A DNA stretch of 64,000 nt from Molanna angustata (GCA_963576475.1 OY754968.1:11989607-12053606), one strand, 5' to 3'. Counted from the stretch's first letter, positions 46,996-58,250 are shown. Notes: a model not told the origin generated them from the sequence alone. Numbers and translations are program-made.

Positions 46996-49900
46996 CTACG
47001 AAAGAAAATAAAAAAAATATGTTAGAAAAATAAATAGAGATAAATATTTATCATATAAATGAATCATCCACTGGGATCCAATGAATTTCTAAATGTTTTC
47101 CTTCCATATGCCATCAGTTCTTGCCCTCATAGGCTCTTTTCGCCTCTTGGTCTCCACTGCTCAAGTCTTTTCATCCATCTTTGATTCTTGCTTCATTATT
47201 TTATAAGTAGGTATATCGAATTTAAAATGATAATAACTCATAATGCAATTAGTTTTCAATGAAATTTAAAACATATTTTAAAATTATGAGCCTATCGTTA
47301 GTATTTCTGTGTCATCATCTGATCTTTTGATTGATCTAAATGTATATGTATAGGTATAATTATATGTACGTATGTACAACTTTTCAGTTACTGAATATGA
47401 ATTATACATTCGTGTGACACTATACTACGAATCTATTCGGAGATATGTTCTTTTTTAATACATTCACGGAATATTTCATTGCAAATTTAGTATATATGAG
47501 TTATATGATTCAGAAACTTAAATTTGTTACGATAGCATTCAAATATTTTTTCACTTATTCCAATAGTAGAATAAAAATACAAACTTACCTAGGGCTGGCA
47601 GCGAAGCCCATTGTAGTGATAGTTCCAAAAAAGTTAACACCAATAAACGCTGTGCTATTTCGAACTGATTCGGCCCAAAATCTCCACGATCTCGAATGAT
47701 TGCATTTAACTGAAAATATATTCCTTGATAAGATTTCTGTTATGAATTCTTAGTACAAATTATGCAAACTCTTTGTTACCTAGATAATATTTTATATTTT
47801 CTAAAAAATGTTCAATAGAAATATAGGAATTATATACCTACTCATTGTCATTTTCATAATTTATGAATGTAATGAATAATATTCATAGAAAATCTTCTCT
47901 TTGTAAAAAAATTGATATTATGTCCTTAAAACAAATACGCCCTATTATTTAAACTCGTTATAAATAATAGAGAAATGTTTATGTCATAGGTGCGCGCTAT
48001 TTGTCGAGAAAGGGTTTGAACCCGCGTTTACTGACCCATCTAGCTTGAATCTAAATAACTTGACTTTAATATTTATCAATTTTTTTATTATGATGCACGT
48101 TAGTGACTGAGTTTACTGACCCATCTAGCTTGAATCTAAATTAACTTGACTTTAATGTTTATCATTTTTTTTATTATGATGCACGTTAGTGACTGAGTTT
48201 ACTTACCCATCTAGCTTGAATCTAAATTAACTTGACTTTAACGTTTATCAGGTTTTTACTATGATACACGTAAGTGAAAGAAGAAAAGAAAAGCTTTCAA
48301 AAAAGAAAAAGAAGATTGAATGTAGATGAACATTGAAATACTGTTTAGTCATTAGCGTACTTTTTTTTTTTATTTTTTTTAACATGTCTACGTAGGGGAC
48401 GCCAGCTATTAGGATTTGGGTCCATTTTACTCTTCCGGAGAAGCGCACTACGTAGCGTTGGGAGGGGTTTGCAATCTAGAAAAGAGTTTATTAATTCGGA
48501 TTTTAAAAAGACCCGGGTTATACGAAGATGGAAACACAGAATTCGGAAGATCGTTCCACAGTCGGGCTGCTGTGTTAATAAAGGAGTTCGAGAAGCGACT
48601 TGTTCGTATATGTTGAAGGTCCACTGTGAATGGATGCTGCGATTGAGTGAAGCGAGTGACTCTGTTGCGAGTGGGTGGAGGAGGGACCAAAGATGCAAGT
48701 TCTTCTGAGCAATTCCCGTGGTAGTATCTATAGAATAAACTTAAAATACCGACTCTGCGTCTGTGTTCTAGTGATTGCAATCCATCAGTCAGTGATGGAT
48801 CATCAATCAGACGTATAGCACGCCTTTGGACAGCGTCGAGGGTATTCAGTAGGTATTGGGGGGCGCCACTCCAGAGGTGACTGCCATATTCAATAATTGG
48901 GCGTATTTGCGCTTTGTAGAGTATACAGATCTGGGTCTTAGTAAAATATCTGCGCGCTCTATATAGTACGCTCAATTTTTTGGAGGCGAGTTTCACCTTA
49001 GCTTCGATGGAGCCCTTGTAGTGTAATTGGTTCGTTATAGATACTCCAAGCAGGTCGATAGAGCTGCTGTTAGGTAGGGTGCTTCCGTTGAAAGACACTT
49101 GCAATTCATTGGGGTTTCTCTTCGCAGAAATTAGACAGGCTTGGGTTTTTGAGACGTTAAATGAAACAAGATTACTTTCACCCCAGGTATTGATTGAGTG
49201 GAGGTAGCTATTTATTTTTTGATGAAGGTCTTTCCGGGCTTCTGATATTTCACTCTGTTTAGGAGGTTTGTCAAAAGAGAAATTGTCATGGACTGTGCTG
49301 TCATCAGCGTAACAGTGGGTGGGGGCGCGTAAGAGCAAGTCATTGATATGTAGGAGGAATAGGGTTGGAGATAGAATGGACCCTTGAGGGACTCCCGCAT
49401 TAATGGAATGGGGAGAAGAAGAGCAACCGTCCACTACAGTTATGACTTCGCGATCTTTTAAAAAATTCGCAATCCAAGTACACAGAGACTGGGGTAGTCC
49501 ATAAGAAGGGAGTTTCATTAAGAGACCTCGGTGCCAAACCCGGTCGAAAGCTTTAGAGATGTCAAGGGCGACAGTTTGAGCTTCTCCAAAGCGTTCCATA
49601 ACTCGACCCCAAACGGATGTCACATACGCGAGTAGATCGCCACAAGATCGATTTCCACGAAATCCATATTGGCGGTCGCTTAAAATTTTGTTTGCTTCGA
49701 GGTATGTGATCAACTTGGTGTTTAGTACCCTTTCCATTATTTTGGAGAGTACAGAAGTAATAGCGATGGGTCGGTAGTTAGATGGGTTGGAGCGATCACC
49801 TTTTTTGGGAATTGGGTGGATGACCGCTTTTTTCCAGTCACATGGGACAATACCAGTTTTAAACGAGAGTTTGAAGAGTTTAGTGAGAACTGGGGCTAGT

Positions 49901-52900
49901 TCGGCGGAGCATTTTTTTAACACAAGAACGGGAATTCCATCTGGTCCATTAGCTTTGTTAACATCCAACCCTCGGATGGCGAGTAAAACCTCAGAGAAGT
50001 TAATCCTTACTTCGTTCATTTTAAAACCACAATGTGGAACTGGTTGAGGAGTTTTTCCTCCGTCGTCAAGGGTTGAGTTATCTGCAAATAATTTACCGAG
50101 AAGATTAGCTTTGTCGGTGGCAGAGTTAGAAATGGATCCGTCATGGTTCGTTAAAGGTGGAAATGAAGATGTGCAAAAGTTCTGACCTATGGAGGTTGAC
50201 AATGACCAGAATCTTCGGCTACCGTTAGGGCATGAGGAGAGTTTTTGACTTATATGTTGGTCATGGAGTTTTTTAGCCTGATTAATGGTTTTTTTACAAT
50301 CCTTTGTCATCTTGTTGTATGCTTTCTTGTTTGACGGGGATTGAAGTTTTTGAAATGTTTTGAAAGCCAGATTTTTACGCGTGACTGCTTCTCGGCATTT
50401 GGAATCAAACCAAGGTTTTGTGCCTGGTCCGCAGGTTTTGAGGGAGGAGGGAATATAGCCATCCATAGCAGAAGTGATGAAATCCCCTACCTCACGCGCA
50501 CAGATAGAAGGGTCTTTGGTTCTAAAACAGACTTCATTCCAAGGAAAGTCGCGAAAGTGTATTCGCAGTGCATTCCAATCTGCTGACTTGTATTGCCAAA
50601 TTTTCCTTTTAGGTTTTTCGGGTGGAAGGTCCGGGATGAAGTGGATGGCCGTTTGCACAAGGCAATGGTCTGAAGAGCCCAGTGGGGCTGTGACTTTCAG
50701 TGTGTATCCCGTTGGCGAGGTAGTCATAAAAAGATCAAGCAGATTGGAACGATGCCCAGAGACATCAGGGATGCGAGTTGGCTCTTGAACAAGTTGCTCC
50801 AGGTTATGACACAAAGCAAAGGATTCCGTCATGCGGCCAGCCGAATCGGTAGTTCCCGATTTCAGCCAATCGGAGTGATGGACATTGAAATCGCCGAGAA
50901 CCGCAAATTCTGCCGACGGGTAGCGAGACAGAAGACTGTCAATGGTTTCTCCTAAGTATTTGAAAAGCTCGGAAGAATCATAATCACTCATATTTGGAGA
51001 TCGGTAGATACAAGCATAAATTTTTGTGAATTTGTTAGACTTACTATCACTAGGCGAACTTGGATTAGTGGGGCATCCTGGTTGTATAGCATGACCTCCA
51101 TTTGGCCAGAAATCGAGGCTACCAGTAGGAACAGGAGCGCCTAACACTCCTGCATCAGTATGGATGATGTCAACCAAATTTGCATGGGCGTACGATATTT
51201 TTCCCCAAATCCCTGGATAGAACAAAGGATTTGCAGGATCCAAACCAGTTATCCTAAAAAAAATTAATCATGTTATTAGGTAGGTACTATTAACCTTTTT
51301 TGTAAATTGTTATTATTATTTTTTTTTAAATATTTTATTTTTATTTTATTTTATTTTGTATACATACAGTCTTAATAACAAATTATAGATTAATAATACT
51401 ATGATTAATGTTTTGTAAACACGTGTAAACCTTGATAAAACTGGTGTGTGTTTTAAGTATTGTTTCCTTTTGAATCTTATCTTTTTTATGTACCTACTGT
51501 TGGTTTTTCATTGCAATAAAATAAATAAAAAAAATCAAATAAATAACTATCTATATATTCTAAAATTTTAGACTTTGAACATCAAAAATTATAAAGAGAG
51601 ACACACACAAACACACGCACGTACAGACACACTAACATGACATGTATGCTACGAAGCCTCTAAGTAAACAACCTTATTAGTTTTTTGGTGTAAGTGATCA
51701 TTTTTTGTCCGGTGAATCCAGCCACGTGTGCTCCCAACGAATGTCCAACAAGATGAATATTTTCCTTTGGCAATCCTGAGTTTATCAATTTATTTAGTTG
51801 GATTGCTAAAGCTGAAGAGACCTATAAAATGAAACAAATTCATCACCAAATATGAATGACTAAGTGAATATAACAAGATGAATTAAAGTAGGTAAATTAT
51901 TACACAGATATTTTTTATCCCACAACCCACCCGGTTAGGGAATTATAAAACAGCCACTTCACTCGATTGGCTTATTGGCTTTGATTTCTTACAAAAAAAA
52001 TTATAAATTTCTCGACGATCAATGAGTTTTATATAATGTATTCGAATCTGAGTTTTGTATTATGTATTATTTTAAGAAATCCAAATTTCGTTATTCTTTC
52101 AGTTTTATTAGATACTTACGTACATTACAAAGGTGTGAAGAATTGTCAATAATTCAATATCATTTTTTTTTTAAATAAAACAATCAAACTGTAGAGATTT
52201 TGTCAATATGTATCAATGCGTACGAAATCCGCATGTCAAATGGTTTCATATTATGACATTTAAAATGCTTTGTAAGTTCTTGTTACAATATCAACACAGG
52301 GATTATTGCAGTCCGCTGAGTCCGAATTGTGGTTATTTTGAAGAAGACACGAAAACTAATCGCATAATTTTGATTCTTAATACTAAGTAAGTACCTAAAT
52401 AAAAAAAATCGGCAGTATAATGGTTCGAAAACTCAATAATTATTTACGGAGACTGTGTAAACGGTAGTTTTTTTCGATAGTAATAAAATAAAATAAAATA
52501 TGATGCTTGGTGTTTACGAAAATTCAAAAGACTTACTTTTCCCAAAGATCGTTGAGGAAAAGCGAGTCTGAAGGGAAAACACACACACTTTCGATTATAA
52601 ACTAACGAACCCATTGAATGCTACAGTTGCACGTACACCGCACTGAAAGGGCCCTTACAAAAACTAGGATCAGTTTATTTGATTTAATAAAAAAGGATGA
52701 TGTATTTTTACAACGTCAATACCCGTCAACATCGTGGCCGACGATAGATCGTCAGCCACGCGTCAACATTCACAAAATAAGAACAACACTGAGCGTATCT
52801 TGCGCAGCTCATTTTACGTCTCGTTACGCGTATGTATCACGCTACATACGAATTTATTCTCCTGCACGGTCACTAGACCTTAGAATACACCACACCTCAT

Positions 52901-55900
52901 TTTTACTTAGATCGGGTGAGCTGTCAAAGTTGACATTAAACGCGAAAATTTTCAACACAAAAAATAAGTAGGTAGTATTTAAAATAGTAGGTATCATACA
53001 AATACGTAAATAATATTTATTTATTTATTTATTTATTTAATATTGCTTCTCGGGCAACTAAACAGGTACTATGTCAAATATTAATTTAACACGCACCCAA
53101 TAACAAGTTGCCACATTCTGGAGACTTACGATATTAATCGTCTCACAGATCCAGACTGAAAACACAATTAAAAACTGTGTCTCCACCGGGAATCGAACCC
53201 GAATAATATGTTGAAAATTTAATTTATTTGACAAACGCGATAAAATGCGAATACATAAAAAACATATTTCTAACCTCAAATGACAAAGGTGTTGAAAACA
53301 TTTTTCTTGCGACTAAGTTCCATTAAATTTAAAAAGCAATTTGCTCACGAGAGTCGCTATTATAATTGAGGGTCTTTGACATTTGATGTTAGGAATAAGT
53401 TTATTAGGTATGTATTCGCATTTGATAATTTTTTTCAAATAAATCAAATTTCTCAGCATATTGAAATTTTGATATACTATAGGTACTTAATCAGATGGGT
53501 CGATGGCAGAGCGGTTAGCGCACTGGGCTAGTAATCCAGTGGTCGCGAGTTCGAATCCTGCCTCGACCGATTTCGTTCACCTATAGCACAATCATTTATA
53601 TGCTTATTTTAGGGAACGTAGGAAGATGTACCTATATGTACTTGTTTAACAAGGGCATATTCATTAATTTAAAAAAAAAAATAATGTGATAGACATAATG
53701 TGATGGATAAGTATGGACTGTGTTATTTAAAATAAAGATATATTGCGATAAAGCGCCAACTTTGCACTGATAACAAAACTCAAAATTCCACTCTAGTATA
53801 TACATGAGTATATGTATGTGTCACCATAATGGTTGTAACACCTTTATCGTTAATCCTTAAGTACGTTAAAATCCCATGTTATGATTCTAGAATATAATCC
53901 TCTTTGTACTATTCCTTGTATGTTTCAGGTGTGATTCTATAATTTTATAATAATAATAATAATAATGAACACTTCCTTGCACCATGCGCAAGTGGCGAGT
54001 TTATTGTCGTATGGCAATTTCATCCAACTAACCAGCGTTTCCAACCCAGAGAAGCAATATTTGCGTGTGAAATGAATTTAAATAAATTTTTCCTCTGTTG
54101 GGAATCGAACCCAGGACGCCCGCACAGAAACTAAACGGTTTTTGTTTTTTCTCATTTGTTGTAAATTGTATGTAAAACTTTAAAAATTACTTGATATGAT
54201 CCTATTATTATGTACCGTAGTCTACATTTACTTGTTTTTTCCATTGTTTTTAATATCATTATACTCTACTGTACTGTTGGATAACCAAAATAAATAAAAT
54301 GAAATAAAAAATAAAATAAAATGAATATAAAGGTATTCGTACACAAGCACTGCTTACTGGAATAGTTACACTGGATGTTGGTACCTACTGAAAAATTGTA
54401 TACATTTTGTCAGTGCCAACATATTCTAAATTGTCTATGTTTCATAATTTAATTGTACCTACTATTGATGCTCTACTGTATTTTTGTTATTTTTGTATGT
54501 TAATGAGGATTTAAATAAATTATTTTTGTATGTTAATGTGGATTTAAATAAATAAATATTCTTTACGTAGATGTATGATTTTTATCATTATTTATTATTT
54601 TTACCTTGAAAATTTCGCATTCAATTTTCAACTTTGACAGCTCATTCGACTTTGTTAAAATGAGATGTGGTGTATTCTAAGGTCTAGTTGCACGGTATTA
54701 CAAGAATCACTAGTCGTTACGTCTTAGTAGACATCACGAAATACGCGATACGCAAGATACGCTTAGTGTAGTTAGACCTTTAATCTGTTTTGATTTTTTC
54801 ACCTTTTAACGCACACAAAAGTCGACCTTATTGTACTTACAGGAACTGTGTTTGCTGCAGCTATAGGATATAGTTGATTTGCCATAAGTGACCAATCCAC
54901 AAGTATTATATTAATCTCAGGGTGGGCTTCTTGATATGCTGTCACCACTGTGACTACACTTTCTGTCAAAGGATTTTCAGTATATCCATGAATATAAAAT
55001 ACTGTAGATGCATTAATTTTAAATTGTGAATTACTCAACAGTTGTTCAGATAATGACAGATTTATTTCCACAAAGCTTGATACTGAACTGAAAACATTTT
55101 ATACATTAAACAAATGTCCTTTATTTAATTTTTAAAATTGACTATCGATACCTACAAATCAATAGAATATTCCTTACAATTAACACAATTTAAACATATT
55201 GGATTATCTTGATTAATTTGGTGTCTTTTTTTTTTGTAATTGAGGCAGGTATAGGTTTTTACTTTTACAAAAATATATTAAAGTTTCTTAATGAAATATG
55301 AATACTAAATCCTTTTAGAAAACCATATTGATTATTAGATAAAAGGTTATTTGATTCTAAATATTTATTTAGGCGATTCATTTGTATTTTTTTGATAATT
55401 TTAGATATTGTATTGAGGAGTGATATGAGTCTGTAGTTTTTAATGTGTTTTTTATTGCCTCCTTTGTGCTGGGCTGGTAATCCAGTGGTCGCGAGTTTGA
55501 ATCCTACCTGGACCGATTTCGTTCACCTATAGCACAAGTATTTATGCTTATTTTATGGAACGCAGGATGATATATATGTAATTTTTTAACAAGGACATAT
55601 TCGTTAAAATAATAACTTTCTTGTGATTGGAAAATAAAGAACATCAAATTAGTTTTTGAAAATATCGAAAATTTTATTTTTGAGGTCAAGAACCGGATTT
55701 TTTTAAAATGAATATAACTATCCTAGTTAAACATTTATGGTATGGGTTAATTCCAGAAAATTTGTGTTTATTTGGATTTTTTCTTTTATTATATTTGTAG
55801 GCAAACAAAAAAGTTGAGCATAATAAAATGTAAGACTGACAAAACCTAACCCAAACCAATTCTTGTAATATAACGTTGGGATTTCATTATGACATTTATT

Positions 55901-57785
55901 TATAAAATATTTTTAAAACATACCCAGTATAAAATCGTAGTTTTATAGTATCAACTCCTTGGCAATTGGCATCATCTATAAATTAATTTAACATATTATA
56001 TTTAAGTGGTGCTCCGTTCTCTATGGTTACAATGAAAAAATCCTTGGTTAGCAAAGTACTTTTTTACTTGGTTAAAGTTATATTAGTAGTAATTAACCAA
56101 AACAAAATTAAAAATAACAAAGTTCCACTTGGCTTATTTCGATGGCGATAGTGTATATAGTCGAAGAATGCGAAGCAAACTATAAACTCTAAAATCCAAA
56201 TAAATTAATATTTTAAAAAAGTTTTTTTTTCTATACGAAACATGTATGTCAACAACATAAGATATTGTGGAGGTTAATCCTTTTTTCGGATCTTGGCTTG
56301 AAACAATGTCGATATGTCAAATTTTCTTACAAATTAACTGTTGGAATATATGTAAATGTAAAAGCAAATGTAATATAATATGTAAATGTAACAGCAATGA
56401 ACTTGCTATGATTTAACCAAGTAAAAAAATCTTTCCTTGAGGTGGAAATTCCTTGAGGTGGTTCGGACATATTGAAAGAATGAATGATGAACGAATGACC
56501 AAAAAAAATATACATGGGTGTGAGAGATGGAGTGAATAGTAGGGGCCGCCCCAGAAAGGGATGGCATGACCATGTGAATGATATTTTGAAAGAAGGAAAT
56601 ATAAGAAGCTTGAATAATCGACGAGCATGTATGAGACGATGCATGGATGTAAAGGAAACTAGGAATGTATGCAAAAATAGAGGAGTATGGCGCTCGGTTC
56701 TATCTGCTTACCCCGTAAGGGATATGGCGTGATGGTATGTATGTATGTATGTATGTAAAAAAAACTTTCTACTTTTTTAGCATGTACGATAAAAAACCGA
56801 AATACTAGGTATAACATCTTCATAATATGATGTTACTTGTACTTTGTCGCACATTTTTAAATTATAAAATTTCCTTCTAAAATTTCCTGTGATTTTCCTT
56901 TCCAAATTTTTCCCATTCCTATTCATAGTCCTGTCCTTATTTCCTAGCTTGTCCATTGTTTAACTAAATTGTGAATGATTTTGTTTCAATTGTTTCTTTA
57001 TCTTTGTAAGATCGTTATTTAGTAATTGGTGTTACTATTTTGGTTTTTATATTTAATAATTAAATTTGAATTTACATATATGTAGGTATATTAAAAACAA
57101 CTGTTTGTAACCTTAAATAAATAAATAAATAAATAAAAATAAAATAAATAAATAAAAATATATACTAGTAAGTATTTTTGGTCGAACGTTTTCGAAGCTA
57201 ACCGCTTCTTCCTCCGGACGCGTTTATACCTTTCCGTGTTGATTAAGAGTCAAGTGCTGCCTCGAATTAGGCACAAGTTTGTTCGTGTAGGGATAATGTA
57301 TCGATTGCCTTATTTTTAAATAACTACATTTTTCGAGTATACCCCAGGAACATTGCGTAATGGTATTTATATATGTGTTATTATTTAAATATACTCCAAA
57401 TAAAAACGACATCAATATGTAAATTATTTGAAATATCTTCTACAAAATTACTATCTAAGTAGACATATTATGACCTCTTTTAATGGTATAACAATAATAT
57501 TCATCTTGAAAAATAATAATAATTATTCGGTAATTATTAAAATAACGTGAAACCGCTATTGTCTATACCTACTGTAAAATCTTATTATTAGGTAGTTTGG
57601 ACTCCTTTAATTTCAGGAGTCCAAACTAATAACTTGAAGTTATCAAAACGGTTTATCAATGCGACTCAATTCAGAGACCTGCCCATTCCATATTTCATAG
57701 ACTATATTCATATTATTTATTACTTACCAAAAATTGAAAATAAAAACGTAAGAAATATTAACGATAATGATGGAATCGCTACCAT
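46917..57785 (-). CDS. Secreted lipase, pancreatic lipase/phospholipase A1 family, seven exons
   Basis: Reconstructed 304-residue protein. Exons: 57728-57785, 55924-55975, 54841-55087, 51673-51821, 51045-51253, 47589-47709, 46917-46995; phases 1, 2, 0, 2, 1, 2 agree at every junction. A signal peptide (about residues 1-19) is followed by an alpha/beta-hydrolase core: FYIHGYTENP oxyanion strand (about 67-76), nucleophile elbow GHSLGAH (Ser147), GLDPANP (Asp174) and CNHSRSW (His243). Family knowledge makes these the catalytic triad for hydrolysing lipid esters. Cys229 and Cys241 would close a lid of only 11 residues, as in phospholipase A1-like and short-lid insect lipases. There is no C-terminal PLAT domain. 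Substrate cannot be decided from sequence alone. Expression and splicing may be affected by the LINE in intron 5. Confidence 0.92.
46996..47588 (-). other. Lipase intron 6
   Basis: GTAAGT...TAG. No recognised repeat; 47445-47579 is open on the plus strand by chance. Confidence 0.75.
47589..47709 (-). CDS. Lipase exon 6 (catalytic His)
   Basis: Acceptor TATTTTCAG, donor TAG/GTAAGT. Encodes KCNHSRSWRFWAES, with the presumed catalytic His243 next to lid cysteine Cys241, then GVNFFGTITTMGF. Confidence 0.93.
47917..48035 (-). mobile_element. Diverged SINE family T in lipase intron 5
   Basis: Degraded body (TTATGTCCTT, GTCATAGGTG) and B-box-like AGGGTTTGAACCC. Much more diverged than the other copies. 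Confidence 0.45.
48026..48268. repeat. Three tandem copies of an 85-bp unit in lipase intron 5
   Basis: GTTTACTGACCCATCTAGC (third copy GTTTACTTACCC) starts at 48026, 48111 and 48197. Units include TTGAATCTAAATTAACTTGA and TATGATGCACGTTAGTGACT. The first unit starts in the SINE remnant. Confidence 0.92.
48361..51033 (-). mobile_element. LINE (CR1/Jockey-group) in lipase intron 5, nearly intact frame
   Basis: Minus-strand, sense to the lipase gene. One uninterrupted frame of about 860 codons runs to a stop at 48448, then a roughly 70-bp 3' UTR and an A-rich tail (T-rich on the plus strand from 48361). Numbered on the 931-codon ORF, the truncated endonuclease shows YRSPN, LGDFN (117-120) and SDH (191-193). 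The RT shows NYRPIAI, motif A DISKAFDRVW (Asp561), motif B GVPQGSILSP (617-626) and motif C YADD (645-648). ORF1 and the endonuclease N-terminus are missing. A possible diverged target-site duplication is GTAAGTCTAAC at the 5' end versus GTACGCTAATG after the tail. The clade is not certain. Confidence 0.88.
51045..51253 (-). CDS. Lipase exon 5 (catalytic Asp, lid start)
   Basis: Acceptor TTTTTTTAG, donor GATA/GTAAGT at 51044. Encodes ITGLDPANPLFYPG with Asp174, then VDIIHTDAGVLG and DFWPNGGHAIQPGCP. Reading continues open past the donor into the LINE, producing a 931-codon ORF. However, donor strength and phase match to exon 6 show the exon stops here. Confidence 0.92.
51254..51672 (-). other. 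Lipase intron 4
   Basis: 419 bp, donor AAG/GTTGTT (weaker than the other donors), acceptor TTTTTTTTAG. Contains a short CA-rich stretch near 51600-51635. Confidence 0.8.
51673..51821 (-). CDS. Lipase exon 4 (nucleophile elbow)
   Basis: Acceptor ATTTTATAG. Encodes LPKENIHLVGHSLGAHVAGF with the nucleophile Ser147. Ends two bases into an Arg codon completed by exon 5. Confidence 0.94.
52786..52953. repeat. Inverted repeat in lipase intron 3, left arm
   Basis: GAGCGTATCTTGCG, ACTAGACCTTAGAATACACC and GAGCTGTCAAAGTTGA occur in reverse complement at 54606-54769. Possibly the terminal inverted repeats of an old transposon about 2 kb long. Confidence 0.75.
53045..53202 (-). mobile_element. SINE family C, head-truncated
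   Basis: From GCTTCTCGGGCAACTAA to CCACCGGGAATCGAACCCG. The rest of the tRNA-like head is missing. Confidence 0.82.
53497..53666 (+). mobile_element. tRNA-derived SINE, family T, best copy
   Basis: The head (53497-53568) folds almost like a tRNA: acceptor GGGTCGA/TCGACCG, anticodon arm CTGGG-CTAGTAA-TCCAG (anticodon AGT, Thr-like) and GAGTTCGAATCC. It passes straight into the family T body and tail (GACATATTCATT type), so it is scored as a SINE and not as a tRNA gene. Confidence 0.88.
53948..54140 (-). mobile_element. tRNA-derived SINE, family G with (AAT)n tail
   Basis: Minus strand: head ending GGTTCGATTCCC, body with GCTTCTCTGGGTTGGAAACG, 3' tail of ATT repeats (AATAATAATAATAAT on plus at 53947-53964). 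Confidence 0.82.
54606..54769. repeat. Inverted repeat in lipase intron 3, right arm
   Basis: Diverged reverse complement of 52786-52953, ending CGCAAGATACGCTTAGTGT, about 70 bp from the exon 3 donor. Confidence 0.75.
54841..55087 (-). CDS. Lipase exon 3
   Basis: Acceptor TGTTTTCAG, donor CCT/GTAAGT. Encodes residues 38-119, including STVFYIHGYTENP (oxyanion-hole strand) and NIILVDWSLMANQLYPIAA. A second AG five bases downstream would break the phase, so the first is chosen. Confidence 0.93.
55088..55923 (-). other. Lipase intron 2
   Basis: 836 bp, donor GTATGT. Carries a SINE T copy on the opposite strand at 55468-55605; otherwise AT-rich. Confidence 0.8.
55468..55605 (+). mobile_element. 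SINE family T, head-truncated, in lipase intron 2
   Basis: Starts in the anticodon arm (GCTGGGCTGGTAATCCAG), then GAGTTTGAATCC, TTCGTTCACCTATAGCACAA and the tail. Confidence 0.82.
55924..55975 (-). CDS. Lipase exon 2 (short)
   Basis: 52 nt; acceptor ATTTATAG, donor TGG/GTATGT. Encodes ANCQGVDTIKLRFYTG, a first core strand of the mature protein. Found only from phase matching with exons 1 and 3. Confidence 0.85.
56451..56756 (+). pseudogene. 3' end of LINE family W, antisense in lipase intron 1
   Basis: Reads GRPRKGWHDHVNDILKEGNI, NNRRACMRRCMDVKE and NVCKNRGVWRSVLSAYP, then GGTATGTATGTATGTATG as tail. The best-preserved of the family W ends here. RT is missing. Confidence 0.85.
57593..57628. 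repeat. 14-bp perfect hairpin in lipase intron 1
   Basis: TAGTTTGGACTCCT and AGGAGTCCAAACTA separated by 8 bp, about 100 bp from the exon 1 donor. Confidence 0.88.
57728..57785 (-). CDS. Lipase exon 1 (signal peptide)
   Basis: ATG at 57785-57783; MVAIPSLSLIFLTFLFSIF forms a secretion signal; donor G/GTAAGT in phase 1. The start is chosen because it is the first ATG downstream of a well-placed TATA/initiator pair. Confidence 0.87.
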
Positions 57786-57824
57786 GTTGAAGATGAAGGT
57801 AATATAACAAGCACAAAAAACAAA

Positions 57825-57860
57825 TGATCAGAATACATAAAATTATTTCTAATTTATATA
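57825..57860 (-). promoter_or_regulatory. Candidate core promoter of lipase gene
   Basis: TATATAAATT (57860-57851, minus strand) with an initiator-like TCATT whose A is at 57825, about 35 nt from the far edge of the TATA box. This predicts a 5' UTR of about 40 nt. Confidence 0.6.
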
Positions 57861-58074
57861 TGTCGTATTCGTTTACATAGTATCTCTATTGTTTTAAAAT
57901 GTTTGAACATTATCAATAACCGTATGTTTTGCGATTAAATATTGTTTCTGAAACAGATCAAATATGTTCTAAATGTATGTGAATTGTAAAACACCTTTGC
58001 AATAAATTTTGTCATTTTATTAATGTATGACTAATGATGCATTATTGATAATCATTGCATTGATTGCAATGATT

Positions 58075-58250
58075 GCATTGATAAGCCGAGGGTCCGGCAG
58101 AACACAAATGTCCTGGCTGCACAATGTAAGAGAATGGACCGGCATCCGGAGTGTAGAGGAGCTGTTCCGAGCAGCCCAGGACAGGGAGGCATTCGCCGGA
58201 GTGATCATTTCAATAAATCTTTATAAATTTGAAAATAAAATATTTTGTTA
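58075..58250 (+). pseudogene. LINE family A C-terminal end, copy in P2
   Basis: QMSWLHNVREWTGIRSVEEL then FRAAQDREAFAGVIIS, nearly identical to 44890-45030. The upstream LINE portion present in P1 is absent here. Confidence 0.82.

Larger units (their letters stand above)
51822..54840 (-). other. Lipase intron 3, repeat-rich
   Basis: A 3-kb intron with a diverged inverted repeat pair (52786-52953 and 54606-54769) enclosing SINEs of all three families. The rest is AT-rich with TAAA simple tracts near 54290-54330 and 54490-54560. Confidence 0.8.
55976..57727 (-). other. Lipase intron 1
   Basis: 1752 bp. Contains a LINE W 3' end in antisense (56451-56756), AAATA simple repeats at 57115-57160 and a 14-bp hairpin (57593-57606/57615-57628). 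Near 57170-57250 there is a GC-richer stretch of unknown origin. Confidence 0.75.

Noticed and set aside
50341..50955. Plus-strand ORFs opposite the LINE
   Set aside because: They are shadows of the minus-strand polyprotein frame.
48448..51243. A single 931-residue lipase-reverse transcriptase fusion gene
   Set aside because: A strong splice donor at 51044 and a phase-matched downstream exon show the two parts are separate. The fusion frame crosses an intron boundary.
53497..53568. A tRNA-Thr (AGT) gene
   Set aside because: It folds well, but it runs directly into the SINE family T body and other copies share the same body; it has an acceptor mismatch and no separate terminator.
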